DNA from: an uncultured Pseudohongiella sp.
GTDB lineage: Bacteria; Pseudomonadota; Gammaproteobacteria; Pseudomonadales; Pseudohongiellaceae
Assembly: GCA_902591495.1 (NCBI GenBank)
Contig: CACJAW010000016.1
Span: 1 to 43,299 of the forward strand
Direction of reading: 5' to 3'
DNA length: 43,299 nucleotides
Shown here: piece by piece, positions 20,042 through 28,477 of the stretch
How positions within the stretch are numbered: position 1 is the stretch's first letter
Layout: every line of letters starts with the position of its first letter
The notes under the pieces: generated by a model
Told to the model about the DNA's origin: nothing
What the model saw: only the letters and a program-made list of their open reading frames with translations
Databases searched by the model: none
Made by a program: the position numbers and the translations under genes

Positions 20042-20905
20042 ATGAAAATTGATTTGTTCAAAAGATTAGCTAAATACTCCCTAACCTTCCTCTTTTGCTT
20101 ACTCATCAGTAGTTACTCATTTGCTCAGGAGCGCTGGTTTCAAATCGAATTATCCATTTTCAGCAATGAAAATATTGAAGACAGAAACGCCGAATCTTGG
20201 CTGCCAAATAATTATGAATTAAATTACCCAAAAAATATGCGAAAACTTTCGCTGCTCACTGACCTTTTTTTATCCGATCGCAATTTAGATAACAGATTAA
20301 GCGTTACAGAATCGGCGTCACAAGAAGAAATTGATGCTATGATTAAAGAGGATCAACTCAAAAATATCCGACCTTGGATAAAAAGTTCTGAAAGCAATTT
20401 CAAGCTATTTGATTTTAGCCGGGATGACTTTACCCAGTTATCTCCCGTCGACAGTGATTTTCAACAGACAAATAGAACCCTTGAACGCTCATCTGATCAC
20501 AGGTTACTCTACCATGGACTTTGGCGACAAGCCGTGCGACAGAGCTCAAACGCGGTACCGATTTATATTGAGGGTGGACTAAGATATGGCGACAACCATG
20601 AACTTCAAGGAAGCGTTACGATCCGATTTAATGAAAATGAAGATAGGGTTGTCATAGATACGCATATTTGGCTAATTGAATATAGTATCGTAAAAGATTC
20701 ATCTTCCGAATGGAAACTCCCGCAAGTCCCAGAATCCATTCGAAGAGAAAGCAGAGAAAACCCATCGTCACTCACTTATTTTCCCAATAACGTTTACGTA
20801 ATGGATCAAAGTAGAGAGATGCGCAGTAATGAATTCCACTATCTTGATCACCCGGCGCTTGGATTAGTGATTTCAGTGAAGCCTTATAGTGTGCCATCCA
20901 GATAA
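20042..20905 (+). CDS. csiV: CsiV-like periplasmic protein
   Basis: 287-residue exported protein directly after mfd. It has a clear signal peptide (Lys/Arg-rich start, hydrophobic core to about residue 25, likely cleavage after SFA at 28). The mature start RWFQIELSIFSN matches the W-(Y/F)-Q-(V/I)-E-x-x-(V/I)-F pattern at the front of the CsiV family, described as peptidoglycan-binding. The C-terminal half (YIEGGLRYGDNHELQGSVTIRF, then YLDHPALGLVISVKPY) is also family-like. The same mfd-csiV order exists in Pseudomonas. Exact role unknown; identification comes from context plus motif. Confidence 0.75.
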   Translation: MKIDLFKRLAKYSLTFLFCLLISSYSFAQERWFQIELSIFSNENIEDRNAESWLPNNYELNYPKNMRKLSLLTDLFLSDRNLDNRLSVTESASQEEIDAMIKEDQLKNIRPWIKSSESNFKLFDFSRDDFTQLSPVDSDFQQTNRTLERSSDHRLLYHGLWRQAVRQSSNAVPIYIEGGLRYGDNHELQGSVTIRFNENEDRVVIDTHIWLIEYSIVKDSSSEWKLPQVPESIRRESRENPSSLTYFPNNVYVMDQSREMRSNEFHYLDHPALGLVISVKPYSVPSR

Positions 20906-20939
20906 AGATTGGCAAACAATTTAGGAATATGCCGTTTTA

Positions 20940-21701
20940 TCAATTTTGAAATTTTCGCTTTATAACTTCGGTTATTATATCGCTCAAAAAATCCATCCCT
21001 TCCTTTGCTATTAAATTTATTGTATCCATAACTAGTTTTTCATCGGTGACGCCTGCCGCCCAATTTACACATAAAGCGAGCGACGCATAATCCAATTTTA
21101 GCTCTCTGGCAAGCGCTGCTTCGGGCATTACCGTCATACCAACAATGTCACAACCATCTTGACGAAGACGATTAATTTCTGCAGCAGTCTCCAGCCTTGG
21201 CCCCTGTGTGCATCCATACACGCCATTATCAAGAAGTATTCTTTTCTGATTTGAATTTTTATTAGAAGCATGAAAAGCGTCTTTAACTATTTGCCGCAAT
21301 TCTTCTGTAAACGGGTCCGTAAAGTCTATGTGAGTCACTTGATCCAAATTTTCTTCATAGAAGGTCGCATCCCTTCCGTGCGAATAGTCAATTATTTGAT
21401 CCGGTATTATGAATGCCCCCGGCTCCGCCTTTGGATTTATTCCTCCAATCGCATTTATCGCTAAAATACTCTCAACACCTATGGCATGAAGAGCCCAAAT
21501 GTTGGCTCGATAATTAATTTTATGCGGTGGAACATGATGCTTTTTACCATGTCGCAAAACGACAGCCACAGTCGTAGAGCTTTTTGAATATAACTCGATT
21601 ATCACGCGATCTTTCGAATAAGGAGTTAAAATGCGTTTAAATCCAGATTCCTTAAATCCTTGAATACCATCAAAACCTGTTCCACCAATAATTGCTAGCA
21701 T
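20940..21701 (-). CDS. S-methyl-5'-thioinosine phosphorylase
   Basis: Purine nucleoside phosphorylase of the MTAP/PNP family, 253 residues. It would phosphorolyse methylthioinosine (from deaminated methylthioadenosine, a polyamine and quorum-signal by-product) to hypoxanthine and methylthioribose-1-phosphate. Motifs: GGTGFDG at residue 6, LRHGKKHHVPPHKINYRAN for phosphate, NAIGGINP, CTQGPRLETAAEI, and VGMTVMPEAALARE. At the base-binding site it has CVNWAAG, where adenosine-type MTAP has a TDYDCW-type segment, which favours a 6-oxopurine substrate. A Pseudomonas homologue downstream of mfd-csiV has this activity. Convergent with csiV, 34 bp apart. Confidence 0.8.
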   Translation of the reverse strand: MLAIIGGTGFDGIQGFKESGFKRILTPYSKDRVIIELYSKSSTTVAVVLRHGKKHHVPPHKINYRANIWALHAIGVESILAINAIGGINPKAEPGAFIIPDQIIDYSHGRDATFYEENLDQVTHIDFTDPFTEELRQIVKDAFHASNKNSNQKRILLDNGVYGCTQGPRLETAAEINRLRQDGCDIVGMTVMPEAALARELKLDYASLALCVNWAAGVTDEKLVMDTINLIAKEGMDFLSDIITEVIKRKFQN

Positions 21702-21730
21702 GATAACTTACGCTTAAATACTCAGATTAC

Positions 21731-21760
21731 AGTATATAGGAATTTCTAACAGCTTGTTAA
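21731..21760 (-). promoter_or_regulatory. Promoter of the methylthioinosine phosphorylase gene
   Basis: On the minus strand TTAACA (21760-21755) and TATACT (21736-21731) are spaced by 18 bp, each five of six to consensus. The predicted start is near 21724, giving a short leader of about 20 nt. A weaker plus-strand pair for the next gene (TTGTTA 21754-21759, TTATAT 21778-21783) overlaps its -35. Confidence 0.5.
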
Positions 21761-21846
21761 AAACCCGATCTCCTTACTTATATTCTAAAATAACCATTAA
21801 AATTTGAAATACAGATTGTTAATCGTGATTAGGCAGAATCATTCAG

Positions 21847-22329
21847 ATGAAGTATATTTCAGCTCGTTGTAAATTCTCTAAATCAAAATTGTACCGATAC
21901 AGTTTGAAAAGGTCTTGGACAACGGACTCTAAGAACCAAGTCCTATTCATTGGCCTTAACCCCTCCACCGCAGACAGTCAAACGGATGATCCGACAATTC
22001 GGAGATGTGTAAAATTCGCTATTGATTGGGGCTTTAGTTCTTTAGAGGTTGTAAACCTTTTCGCTTTTCGAGCAACTGATCCAGTTGATTTATTCAATGA
22101 AGAGTCACCAATAGGTCGCTATAATGATCATTGGATCAAAAAGGCCTACAATCGCAGCGCCCTAACCATTGCGTGCTGGGGATCAGCTGGAATGTATAAA
22201 GACAGATCAACTGAGGTAACAAGTTACTTAAAGAACCTCTTCTGCATACGCAAAAATAAAGATAACTCTCCATCCCATCCGCTTTACCTTAATTCGAAAT
22301 TGTCGCCCATATCGTTCAACCAAAGGTAA
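21847..22329 (+). CDS. DUF1643 family protein
   Basis: 160-residue soluble protein of the DUF1643 family. The hallmark block is LFIGLNPSTADSQTDDPTIR followed by a Cys and a WGF-VVNLFAFRATDP segment. The end of the family domain, CIRKNKDNSPSHPLYLNSKL, is also present, so the domain is complete. No enzymatic function is established for the family. It lies 7 bp before an FkbM methyltransferase, probably the same transcript. The ribosome-binding site is weak. Confidence 0.85.
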   Translation: MKYISARCKFSKSKLYRYSLKRSWTTDSKNQVLFIGLNPSTADSQTDDPTIRRCVKFAIDWGFSSLEVVNLFAFRATDPVDLFNEESPIGRYNDHWIKKAYNRSALTIACWGSAGMYKDRSTEVTSYLKNLFCIRKNKDNSPSHPLYLNSKLSPISFNQR

Positions 22330-22336
22330 GTCCGTA

Positions 22337-23290
22337 ATGAATTCTGCTTTTCTAAAATTGTTGGTATTCCTCTGGAAAACGGCTGGTAACAACCAGACTT
22401 GGCGTAAATTCCTTTATCGACAACTACGCCGCAATGGAAAGACTCCTGACTATGCATTTTCAAAAGACTTTTACGGACTCAAATACAAAGGCAATTTGAA
22501 TAACAACATTGATGCAAATGTTTTTTTCTATGGTGCATTCGAAAAACCACTACTCTTTTTTTTAAGGGATACTTTAAACGCCTTAATAACTGAGACACCT
22601 AAAGCCATTTTTATGGACATAGGAGCCAATATTGGACACCATTCAATTTTTTTATCTAAATTTGCATCGCAGGTACTGGCCTTTGAGCCGTATCCTAAAG
22701 TTAACATGCAATTTAAACAACAAATCGCTCATAACAATATCTCAAATATCCAAATTTTTGAAAACGGTCTGAGTGACCGACGCGAAACTATAAATTATTA
22801 TGCCCCAACAGGAAACAACGAGGGGATAGGATCATTTGATGAAAGTTCAATTGCTAAGGGTAACAAAAGTTATGGAAAATTAGAATTACAGGCAGGCGAT
22901 CAAGCCATTGAAAGCGGTTCCTGGAAAGGCATAAAACTCATTAAAATTGATGTCGAAGGATTTGAAAAGAAAGTAATAAAAGGACTGACGAGAACTATTG
23001 AAGAGGAAAGGCCAGTTATAGTTTGCGAAATTACTTACGGGCAACAATTATCGTTCGTAAGTATGGAAGAATTAAAAAGCTATCTTCCGCAAAATTACGA
23101 AATACTGACATTTAATACTCGAAAGCTTGATGGTCGGAAAAATAAAAGAAAAGGCTCTCTAGCAAAAAGGTCTGGTTTTTATGAACTAATTCCTTTGAAA
23201 CAATGGCGGAGTAGTGGCCAAGACGACATTGTTATGATTCCTAACGAAAAATCAACAATAATACCCCGGCAGACTGAAAAACATTCTTAA
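22337..23290 (+). CDS. FkbM family SAM-dependent methyltransferase
   Basis: 317 residues. Residues around 95-120 hold the SAM-binding motif FMDIGANIGHHSIFLSKF followed by VLAFEPYP, the FkbM form of motif I/II. Later IKLIKIDVEGFEKKVIKGL is the FkbM signature. Such enzymes O-methylate sugars, polyketides or other small molecules; the substrate here cannot be told. The N-terminal 70 residues (basic, aromatic) lie outside the core domain and the C-terminal 50 residues are basic. Second gene of a two-gene unit with DUF1643; no polysaccharide genes are nearby, which makes the pairing odd. Confidence 0.85.
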   Translation: MNSAFLKLLVFLWKTAGNNQTWRKFLYRQLRRNGKTPDYAFSKDFYGLKYKGNLNNNIDANVFFYGAFEKPLLFFLRDTLNALITETPKAIFMDIGANIGHHSIFLSKFASQVLAFEPYPKVNMQFKQQIAHNNISNIQIFENGLSDRRETINYYAPTGNNEGIGSFDESSIAKGNKSYGKLELQAGDQAIESGSWKGIKLIKIDVEGFEKKVIKGLTRTIEEERPVIVCEITYGQQLSFVSMEELKSYLPQNYEILTFNTRKLDGRKNKRKGSLAKRSGFYELIPLKQWRSSGQDDIVMIPNEKSTIIPRQTEKHS

Positions 23291-23303
23291 CCTGAAATGA
23301 AAA

Positions 23304-23338
23304 GGCCTAGCGCTAAGAAACCAATCCTAACCTAGGCC
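23304..23338. terminator. Possible terminator between FkbM gene and tRNA operon
   Basis: GGCCTAG (23304-23310) pairs with CTAGGCC (23332-23338) around a 21-nt loop, followed on the plus strand by a short AT-rich stretch. It stands between two converging transcription units. The loop is long and the T-run poor, so termination is uncertain. Confidence 0.35.
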
Positions 23339-23393
23339 ATTATATTTCCACTTCTTACAAGCGATTTTATCGTCTTTACAAAAGGTTTCTTTA

Positions 23394-23422
23394 GTAAATA
23401 GCTGTTTTAAATAGCTATTTAC
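23394..23422. repeat. AT-rich stem-loop, 10-bp perfect arms
   Basis: GTAAATAGCT (23394-23403) is inverted as AGCTATTTAC (23413-23422) with a 9-nt loop. It lies about 100 bp beyond the 3' end of the tRNA operon. There is no T-run on either side, so it may be an RNA-processing hairpin or a rho-dependent boundary. Confidence 0.5.
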
Positions 23423-23518
23423 GGAAATTTAGCTGGGGTGCGGAGCAAGGAATGAAGAAAAATTCTTTAACCTATTGATATTTATACTATTTAAACTGAA
23501 AAATAATTATACGGGCTA

Positions 23519-23595
<77 letters not shown>

Positions 23596-23674
23596 TAAAA
23601 TCATGCAATATTCATATCAATTCACTGTATTCATATACTAAGTGCAAAGCTAATGTGAGAATTAATAGGAAAAC

Positions 23675-23751
23675 TGGGGTGACTGATGGGGCTCGAACCC
23701 ACGACAACCGGAGTCACAGTCCGGGGCTCTACCAACTGAGCTACAGTCACC
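23675..23751 (-). tRNA. tRNA-His (anticodon GTG)
   Basis: The acceptor stem GTGACTG/CAGTCAC is followed by discriminator C and encoded CCA. The anticodon loop CTGTGAC on the CCGGA/TCCGG stem gives GTG. The base at 23751 is G, the position -1 guanosine that identifies tRNA-His; I include it, so the length is 77. Middle gene of the operon. Confidence 0.97.
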
Positions 23752-23776
23752 ATAAAACTTGATTACTATTAAAAAT

Positions 23777-23853
23777 TGGTCGGGGTAGAGAGATTTGAAC
23801 TCCCGACATCTTGCTCCCAAAGCAAGCGCGCTACCAGACTGCGCTATACCCCG
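23777..23853 (-). tRNA. tRNA-Pro (anticodon TGG)
   Basis: The acceptor CGGGGTA pairs with TACCCCG; discriminator A and encoded CCA follow; 77 nt. The anticodon loop TTTGGGA on the CTTGC/GCAAG stem reads TGG. The 5' C1 is usual for bacterial tRNA-Pro. First gene of the tRNA operon, just downstream of a strong promoter. Confidence 0.97.
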
Positions 23854-23888
23854 ATCTTTCAATGTACCTTCTATTTTGGGAGGACGGC

Positions 23889-23918
23889 ATAATACTCGCG
23901 TCTTGCTATTGCCGTCAA
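23889..23918 (-). promoter_or_regulatory. Promoter of the tRNA Pro-His-Arg operon
   Basis: On the minus strand TTGACG (23918-23913) and TATTAT (23894-23889) are spaced by 18 bp, followed by a GC-rich discriminator GCCGTCC, typical of stringently controlled stable-RNA promoters. A 7-bp inverted repeat, GACGGCA (23883-23889) and TGCCGTC (23910-23916), brackets the spacer and covers both promoter boxes. Confidence 0.65.
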
Positions 23919-23949
23919 TTGGCTAGCAAATCAATTTAGCTATAAAGGC

Positions 23950-25338
23950 CTATCTATCTATACGCCATTTACTTCCTGAAGCGCCGTCCTCTACAACCAC
24001 TTTCATATCTGAAAGTTGAGCTCTAATTTCATCAGCTCTTTGCCAGTTTTTTTCGTCTCTTGCTATTTCCCTTTCCTTTATCAAATTTTCAATTTCATTC
24101 TTATCCGCATCAGAAGATTCTGTTCCCATCAAAAATTCGTTGGGAGTTGAATACAAAATTCCTAAAAAATTCCCTAACTTTACGATTAGTTTACCCAACT
24201 CGCATGCGAGATCGATGTCAATATCTCTTTTCCTATTAACCTCAGCTACCATTTCGAACAACACACCTAATGCTGCTGGAGTATTGAAATCATCATCCAT
24301 AGCTGCGAAATATGCCCGCTCATAGTGACTATTCACCAATGATTTTGCATTCAAAATATCTAAATCTTTAAGCCCAATATAAATTCGTTCTAGTGCCTTA
24401 GATGATTGCCTAAGACTTTGATCTGAATAGTTAATAGGACTCCGGTAATGACTGGAAATTAGCAAATAGCGAACAACTTCTGGGTTAAATCGTTTTAAAA
24501 CTTCTCTAACCGTGAAAAAATTGCCAAGAGATTTTGACATTTTTTCATTATCGACTCGGAGCGGGCCATTGTGCATCCAATACTTGGCGAACTTTTGCCC
24601 GGAGGCGCAGCATGACTGAGCAATTTCGTTTTCATGATGGGGAAACAATAAATCTGAGCCTCCACCGTGTATATCGAAACGTTCGCCTAATGCATCCATA
24701 GACATCGCAGAGCACTCAAGATGCCAGCCCGGCCTGCCATAGCCCCAAGGAGAGTCCCACCCCACGCTTCCGTCAGGAGAGGATTTCCATAAAGCAAAGT
24801 CTCTTGGATCTCGTTTCAATTCCCCAATCTCAATACGAGCACCCTCGAGAAGCTCATCCATTTTCTTTCTTGATAGTCTCCCATACTCTGGGTAATTCGA
24901 AACCGAAAAGTAAACATCTCCATTCTCTGCTTTGTAAGCATGATCTTTTCTTATAAGAATCTCTATGAGATCTATCATATGCGGGATGTATTCGGTTGCC
25001 CGTGGCTCGATATCAGGGGGCACTATCGCTAAAGCTTTTTCGTCCTCATGCATTGCCTCTATAAAGCGAGCGGTGAGCTCTGAAAAAACCTCATCATTCT
25101 TCAATGCTCTTTCAAGAATTTTATCGTCAATGTCCGTAATATTTCGCACATAGGTAACATCCATCCCTTTAGCTCGGAGGTGTCGCACGATTACGTCGAA
25201 CGCAACAAGCATGCGAGCATGCCCTAAATGAGTGTAGTCATAAACTGTAAGGCCGCAGACATATATCCCAACTTTTTCTTCCTTGATAGGAATAAATTCT
25301 TCTTTCTCATGACTTAATGTGTTGTATATATTAAGCAT
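23950..25338 (-). CDS. cysS: Cysteinyl-tRNA synthetase
   Basis: Charges tRNA-Cys; class I synthetase, 462 residues (E. coli 461). Zinc/substrate Cys in VGIYVCGLTVYD (residue 28), HIGH box as HLGHAR, further zinc ligands in GWHLECSAMS and FPHHENEIAQS, and KMSKS in EKMSKSLGNFF. The C-terminal anticodon-binding region ends in SGSKWRIDR. ATG at 25338 with AAGAG upstream, 14 bp after glnS, so glnS-cysS are probably one operon, the same order as in Pseudomonas. Confidence 0.98.
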   Translation of the reverse strand: MLNIYNTLSHEKEEFIPIKEEKVGIYVCGLTVYDYTHLGHARMLVAFDVIVRHLRAKGMDVTYVRNITDIDDKILERALKNDEVFSELTARFIEAMHEDEKALAIVPPDIEPRATEYIPHMIDLIEILIRKDHAYKAENGDVYFSVSNYPEYGRLSRKKMDELLEGARIEIGELKRDPRDFALWKSSPDGSVGWDSPWGYGRPGWHLECSAMSMDALGERFDIHGGGSDLLFPHHENEIAQSCCASGQKFAKYWMHNGPLRVDNEKMSKSLGNFFTVREVLKRFNPEVVRYLLISSHYRSPINYSDQSLRQSSKALERIYIGLKDLDILNAKSLVNSHYERAYFAAMDDDFNTPAALGVLFEMVAEVNRKRDIDIDLACELGKLIVKLGNFLGILYSTPNEFLMGTESSDADKNEIENLIKEREIARDEKNWQRADEIRAQLSDMKVVVEDGASGSKWRIDR

Positions 25339-25352
25339 TGCTCTTAATTGGC

Positions 25353-27068
25353 CTATTTACCCCAAGAATCCCTGAGCGTGATTGTGCGGTTAAATACGGG
25401 GTACTCCATATTTTCCCCCTCTATATCAAGAATAAAATAGCCTTCTCGCTCAAATTGATAATGCTTTCTTTCCCGACCCTCCAGAGCAGAGGGTTCGATC
25501 ATACAATTTTTTATAACAGACAAAGACTCAGGATTAAGAAATTCTTTGTAATCTGCAATCTCTTTAGCCTCTGGATTTTCTACCATGAATAATCTGTCAT
25601 AGAGCATTAACGTGGCCTCTTGACCATGCACTGCAGATACCCAGTGTATGACTCCTTTTACTTTTCTTCCTTCAGGACGCCTACCTAGTGTTTCTCTGTC
25701 TGCGGAACAAATCAGTTCGATAATTTCCCCCTCACCATTTCGCAAAATTTCTTCGCATTTAATCACATAGGATCCCCGAAGTCTTACTTCGCCTCCGAGC
25801 ACTAATCTTTTGAATCCAGGTGCTGGATTTTCTTCAAAATCAGACTTATCGATATAAATCTCCCGTGTAAACGGCACAATTCTCGTTCCCATTGATTCGT
25901 TTTTTGGGTGATTTTGTAAGCTTAAATTTTCGACTTCACCTTTCTTAATATTCCTGATGGTTACCTTCATTGGGTTAAGAACACACATGACTCTTGAAGC
26001 GCACTGATCCAAGTCTTCCCTCACACAATGCTCTAGCATACTTAAATCGACCGTACCTTCAGAGCGACTTACGCCAGCAATTTCACAAAAATTACGAATC
26101 GAAGCCGCCGTAAACCCTCTCCGTCTCATGCCTGCTAAAGTAGGTAACCTTGGATCATCCCATCCATCCACCAAGCCCGCTTCGACCATCTCTTTGAGTT
26201 TTCGCTTACCCATAATCGTGTAATTTAGCTTTAATTTGGCGAACTCGGTTTGTTGAGGTAACACAAAAGTCATGTCGCTGTCGGATAGATCACAGATCAC
26301 CCGCAACGAATCCAGCTCCAAGTTATTTAAAATCCAATCATACAAGGGTCTATGATCCTCAAATTCGAGGGTGCATAGCGAGTGTGTCACGTTCTCAATT
26401 GCATCAGAAATACAATGTGTGAAATCGTAAGTTGGATAAATACACCACTTGTCGCCGGTCTGATGATGCGAAACATGCCGAATTCTATAGATAATCGGAT
26501 CCCTCATATTAATGTTTGGAGATTCCATATCTATTTTAGCCCTAAGAGTGTAGGCACCATCTGAAAATTCGCCACCTTTCATTTGCTTGAATAAATTCAA
26601 ATTTTCTCGTATCGATCTATTTCTATCTGGACTATTTTTACCAGGCTCAGTTAACGTCCCACGAAACTCTCGAGACTGCTCAGCACTTAGGCTACAAACA
26701 AAAGCTTTGCCATTTTGTATTAACTGCATAGCTAAGTTATAAAGGTGGTCAAAATAATTTGAGGAATAACGAACATCACCATTCCACTTAAAACCCAACC
26801 ACTTAATGTTTTCCTTTATCGCATCAACATATTCTTGGCTCTCTTTCTCCGGGTTAGTGTCATCAAATCTTAAATTACAAGCACCATTGTTCTCACTTGC
26901 TAAACTAAAATTCAAACAAACGGATTTCGCATGACCGATATGAAGATATCCATTCGGCTCAGGAGGAAATCGTGTTAAGACACGCCCTGAATGCTTTCCA
27001 GACGAGATATCCTTCGAGATCATACTTCGAATAAAATTTGATGGAGCGTTCAAGCCATGATCTTTCAT
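25353..27068 (-). CDS. glnS: Glutaminyl-tRNA synthetase
   Basis: Charges tRNA-Gln directly; 571 residues (E. coli 554). RFPPEPNGYLHIGHAKS holds the HIGH box; FDDTNPEKE, RMR-like IYRIRHVSHHQTGDKWCIYPTYDFTH and LEFEDHRPLYDW are family blocks, and the C-terminal two-barrel anticodon domain ends GYFILDIEGENMEYPVFNRTI. Two oddities: about 14 extra residues before the KMSKS-equivalent loop (around NLELDSLRVICDLSDSDM), and the loop itself reads IMGKRKL where E. coli has VMSKRKL. Both are plausible natural variants. Upstream partner of cysS. Confidence 0.97.
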   Translation of the reverse strand: MKDHGLNAPSNFIRSMISKDISSGKHSGRVLTRFPPEPNGYLHIGHAKSVCLNFSLASENNGACNLRFDDTNPEKESQEYVDAIKENIKWLGFKWNGDVRYSSNYFDHLYNLAMQLIQNGKAFVCSLSAEQSREFRGTLTEPGKNSPDRNRSIRENLNLFKQMKGGEFSDGAYTLRAKIDMESPNINMRDPIIYRIRHVSHHQTGDKWCIYPTYDFTHCISDAIENVTHSLCTLEFEDHRPLYDWILNNLELDSLRVICDLSDSDMTFVLPQQTEFAKLKLNYTIMGKRKLKEMVEAGLVDGWDDPRLPTLAGMRRRGFTAASIRNFCEIAGVSRSEGTVDLSMLEHCVREDLDQCASRVMCVLNPMKVTIRNIKKGEVENLSLQNHPKNESMGTRIVPFTREIYIDKSDFEENPAPGFKRLVLGGEVRLRGSYVIKCEEILRNGEGEIIELICSADRETLGRRPEGRKVKGVIHWVSAVHGQEATLMLYDRLFMVENPEAKEIADYKEFLNPESLSVIKNCMIEPSALEGRERKHYQFEREGYFILDIEGENMEYPVFNRTITLRDSWGK

Positions 27069-27200
27069 AGGTTACTCAAATTATGGGTTTAAAACTCACT
27101 GAATTGCGAGACTATCTAGATTTTATTAAAAAGCTTATTATAGCTGGACTTCGAGTGAGCATGAAACATTGTTCTAAACAAAAATTAGTAGGGAGAGAAA

Positions 27201-27701
27201 ATGTTTGTTTTTGAAACCAATTATGGTTCATTCACGGTTGAGTTAGATTTTGCGAATGCTCCAATTTCATCCAAAAATTTCCAAAATTACGCTGATTCCG
27301 GTTTTTATGATGGAACAATCTTTCATCGAGTGATTAATGACTTTATGATTCAAGGCGGCGGATTTGAGCCGGGGCTGACACAAAAATCAACAGAGCAATC
27401 AATAGAAAACGAAGCCAATAATGGTTTGTCAAATGAGCTTGGAACACTCGCAATGGCCAGAACAGCAGACCCTCATTCGGCTTCATCGCAGTTTTTTATA
27501 AATGTGAGTGACAATTTTTTCTTGGACCATAAGGATACTTCCTCTCAAGGATGGGGATATGCCGTTTTTGGAAAAGTTGTAGAAGGAATGGACACCATAA
27601 ATAAAATAAAGGTGTGCAAAACGGGTTCACAGCTTGGGCATCAGGATGTTCCCGAGGAAGATGTGCTAATAAGTTCAGTAAAGCGCTTTGAAGAAGCCTA
27701 G
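27201..27701 (+). CDS. ppiB: Cytoplasmic peptidyl-prolyl cis-trans isomerase B (cyclophilin)
   Basis: 166-residue cyclophilin without signal peptide (E. coli PpiB 164). Catalytic block [18 protein letters not shown] with the active Arg, then [20 protein letters not shown] and a C-terminal [18 protein letters not shown]. Assists folding of cytoplasmic proteins. GGGAGAGAAA precedes the ATG, a strong ribosome-binding site. lpxH starts 2 bp after its stop. Confidence 0.97.
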   Translation: MFVFETNYGSFTVELDFANAPISSKNFQNYADSGFYDGTIFHRVINDFMIQGGGFEPGLTQKSTEQSIENEANNGLSNELGTLAMARTADPHSASSQFFINVSDNFFLDHKDTSSQGWGYAVFGKVVEGMDTINKIKVCKTGSQLGHQDVPEEDVLISSVKRFEEA

Positions 27702-27703
27702 TT

Positions 27704-28456
27704 TTGCCTGATAGACGCCTTTTCATTTCAGATCTCCATATCGATTGCTCAAGACCAGAAATAGTGACCGGTTTTTTTCAGTTCCTAGACAAAAATAAGA
27801 ATAATTGTAATGCACTGTATATTTTAGGTGACCTTTTCGAAGTGTGGATTGGCGACGATACAGTTTCAGATGTTGAACTAAACGTCTCAGAAAAACTCTG
27901 CGAATTTTCAAAGTGCGGACCATCAGTGTACATAATGCATGGCAACAGAGATTTTTTGATAGGCAACGATTATGCAAAACGCTGTGGAGCAACTATTCTT
28001 GAGGATCATCATATAATAAGCACAGGAGATGAAAATCTGCTATTACTCCACGGAGATACTCTATGTACCGACGATGCAGAGTATCAACAATTTAGAGCCC
28101 TTGTCCGAAATAGGAATTGGCAAGAAGACTTTTTAAGTAAAACAGTTGAAGAGCGCAGAACCTTTGCTCAAAAAGCTAGAGATAAATCAAAATCCGAGAC
28201 TTCCTTAAAATCTGATTCGATTATGGATGTAAATCAAGAAGAGGTTCTAAAATTATTTCAGAGGTATCATGTATCTAAAATCTTGCATGGCCATACCCAT
28301 CGCCCTGCAATACATGAACTAAAAGTTAAGTCTAAAAATTTATCAACTCAAACAGCACAGAGGATAGTTCTTGGTGACTGGGACGAGAAAGGCTGGTGGG
28401 CAGAACTATATAACGATAGGTTGAGCCTCAAATCCTTCCCCCTATCAAACGATTGA
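27704..28456 (+). CDS. lpxH: UDP-2,3-diacylglucosamine hydrolase
   Basis: Cleaves the pyrophosphate of UDP-2,3-diacylglucosamine to lipid X in lipid A synthesis; peripheral inner-membrane metallophosphatase, 250 residues (E. coli 240). Metal ligands: Asp10 and His12 in FISDLHID, GDLFEVWIGDD, HGNRDFLIG, LLHGDTLCTDD, and LHGHTHRPAIHEL. IMDVNQ is also typical. The start is a TTG, 2 bp after the ppiB stop; no ATG lies close enough upstream of the essential FISDLH block. Likely translated by coupling to ppiB. Confidence 0.96.
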   Translation: MPDRRLFISDLHIDCSRPEIVTGFFQFLDKNKNNCNALYILGDLFEVWIGDDTVSDVELNVSEKLCEFSKCGPSVYIMHGNRDFLIGNDYAKRCGATILEDHHIISTGDENLLLLHGDTLCTDDAEYQQFRALVRNRNWQEDFLSKTVEERRTFAQKARDKSKSETSLKSDSIMDVNQEEVLKLFQRYHVSKILHGHTHRPAIHELKVKSKNLSTQTAQRIVLGDWDEKGWWAELYNDRLSLKSFPLSND

Positions 28457-28477
28457 AAAAACACCCTAAATGTCGCT

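Noticed and set aside
27704-27992. Minus-strand frames opposite the lpxH start
   Set aside because: They overlap the conserved metal-binding region of lpxH and show no family.
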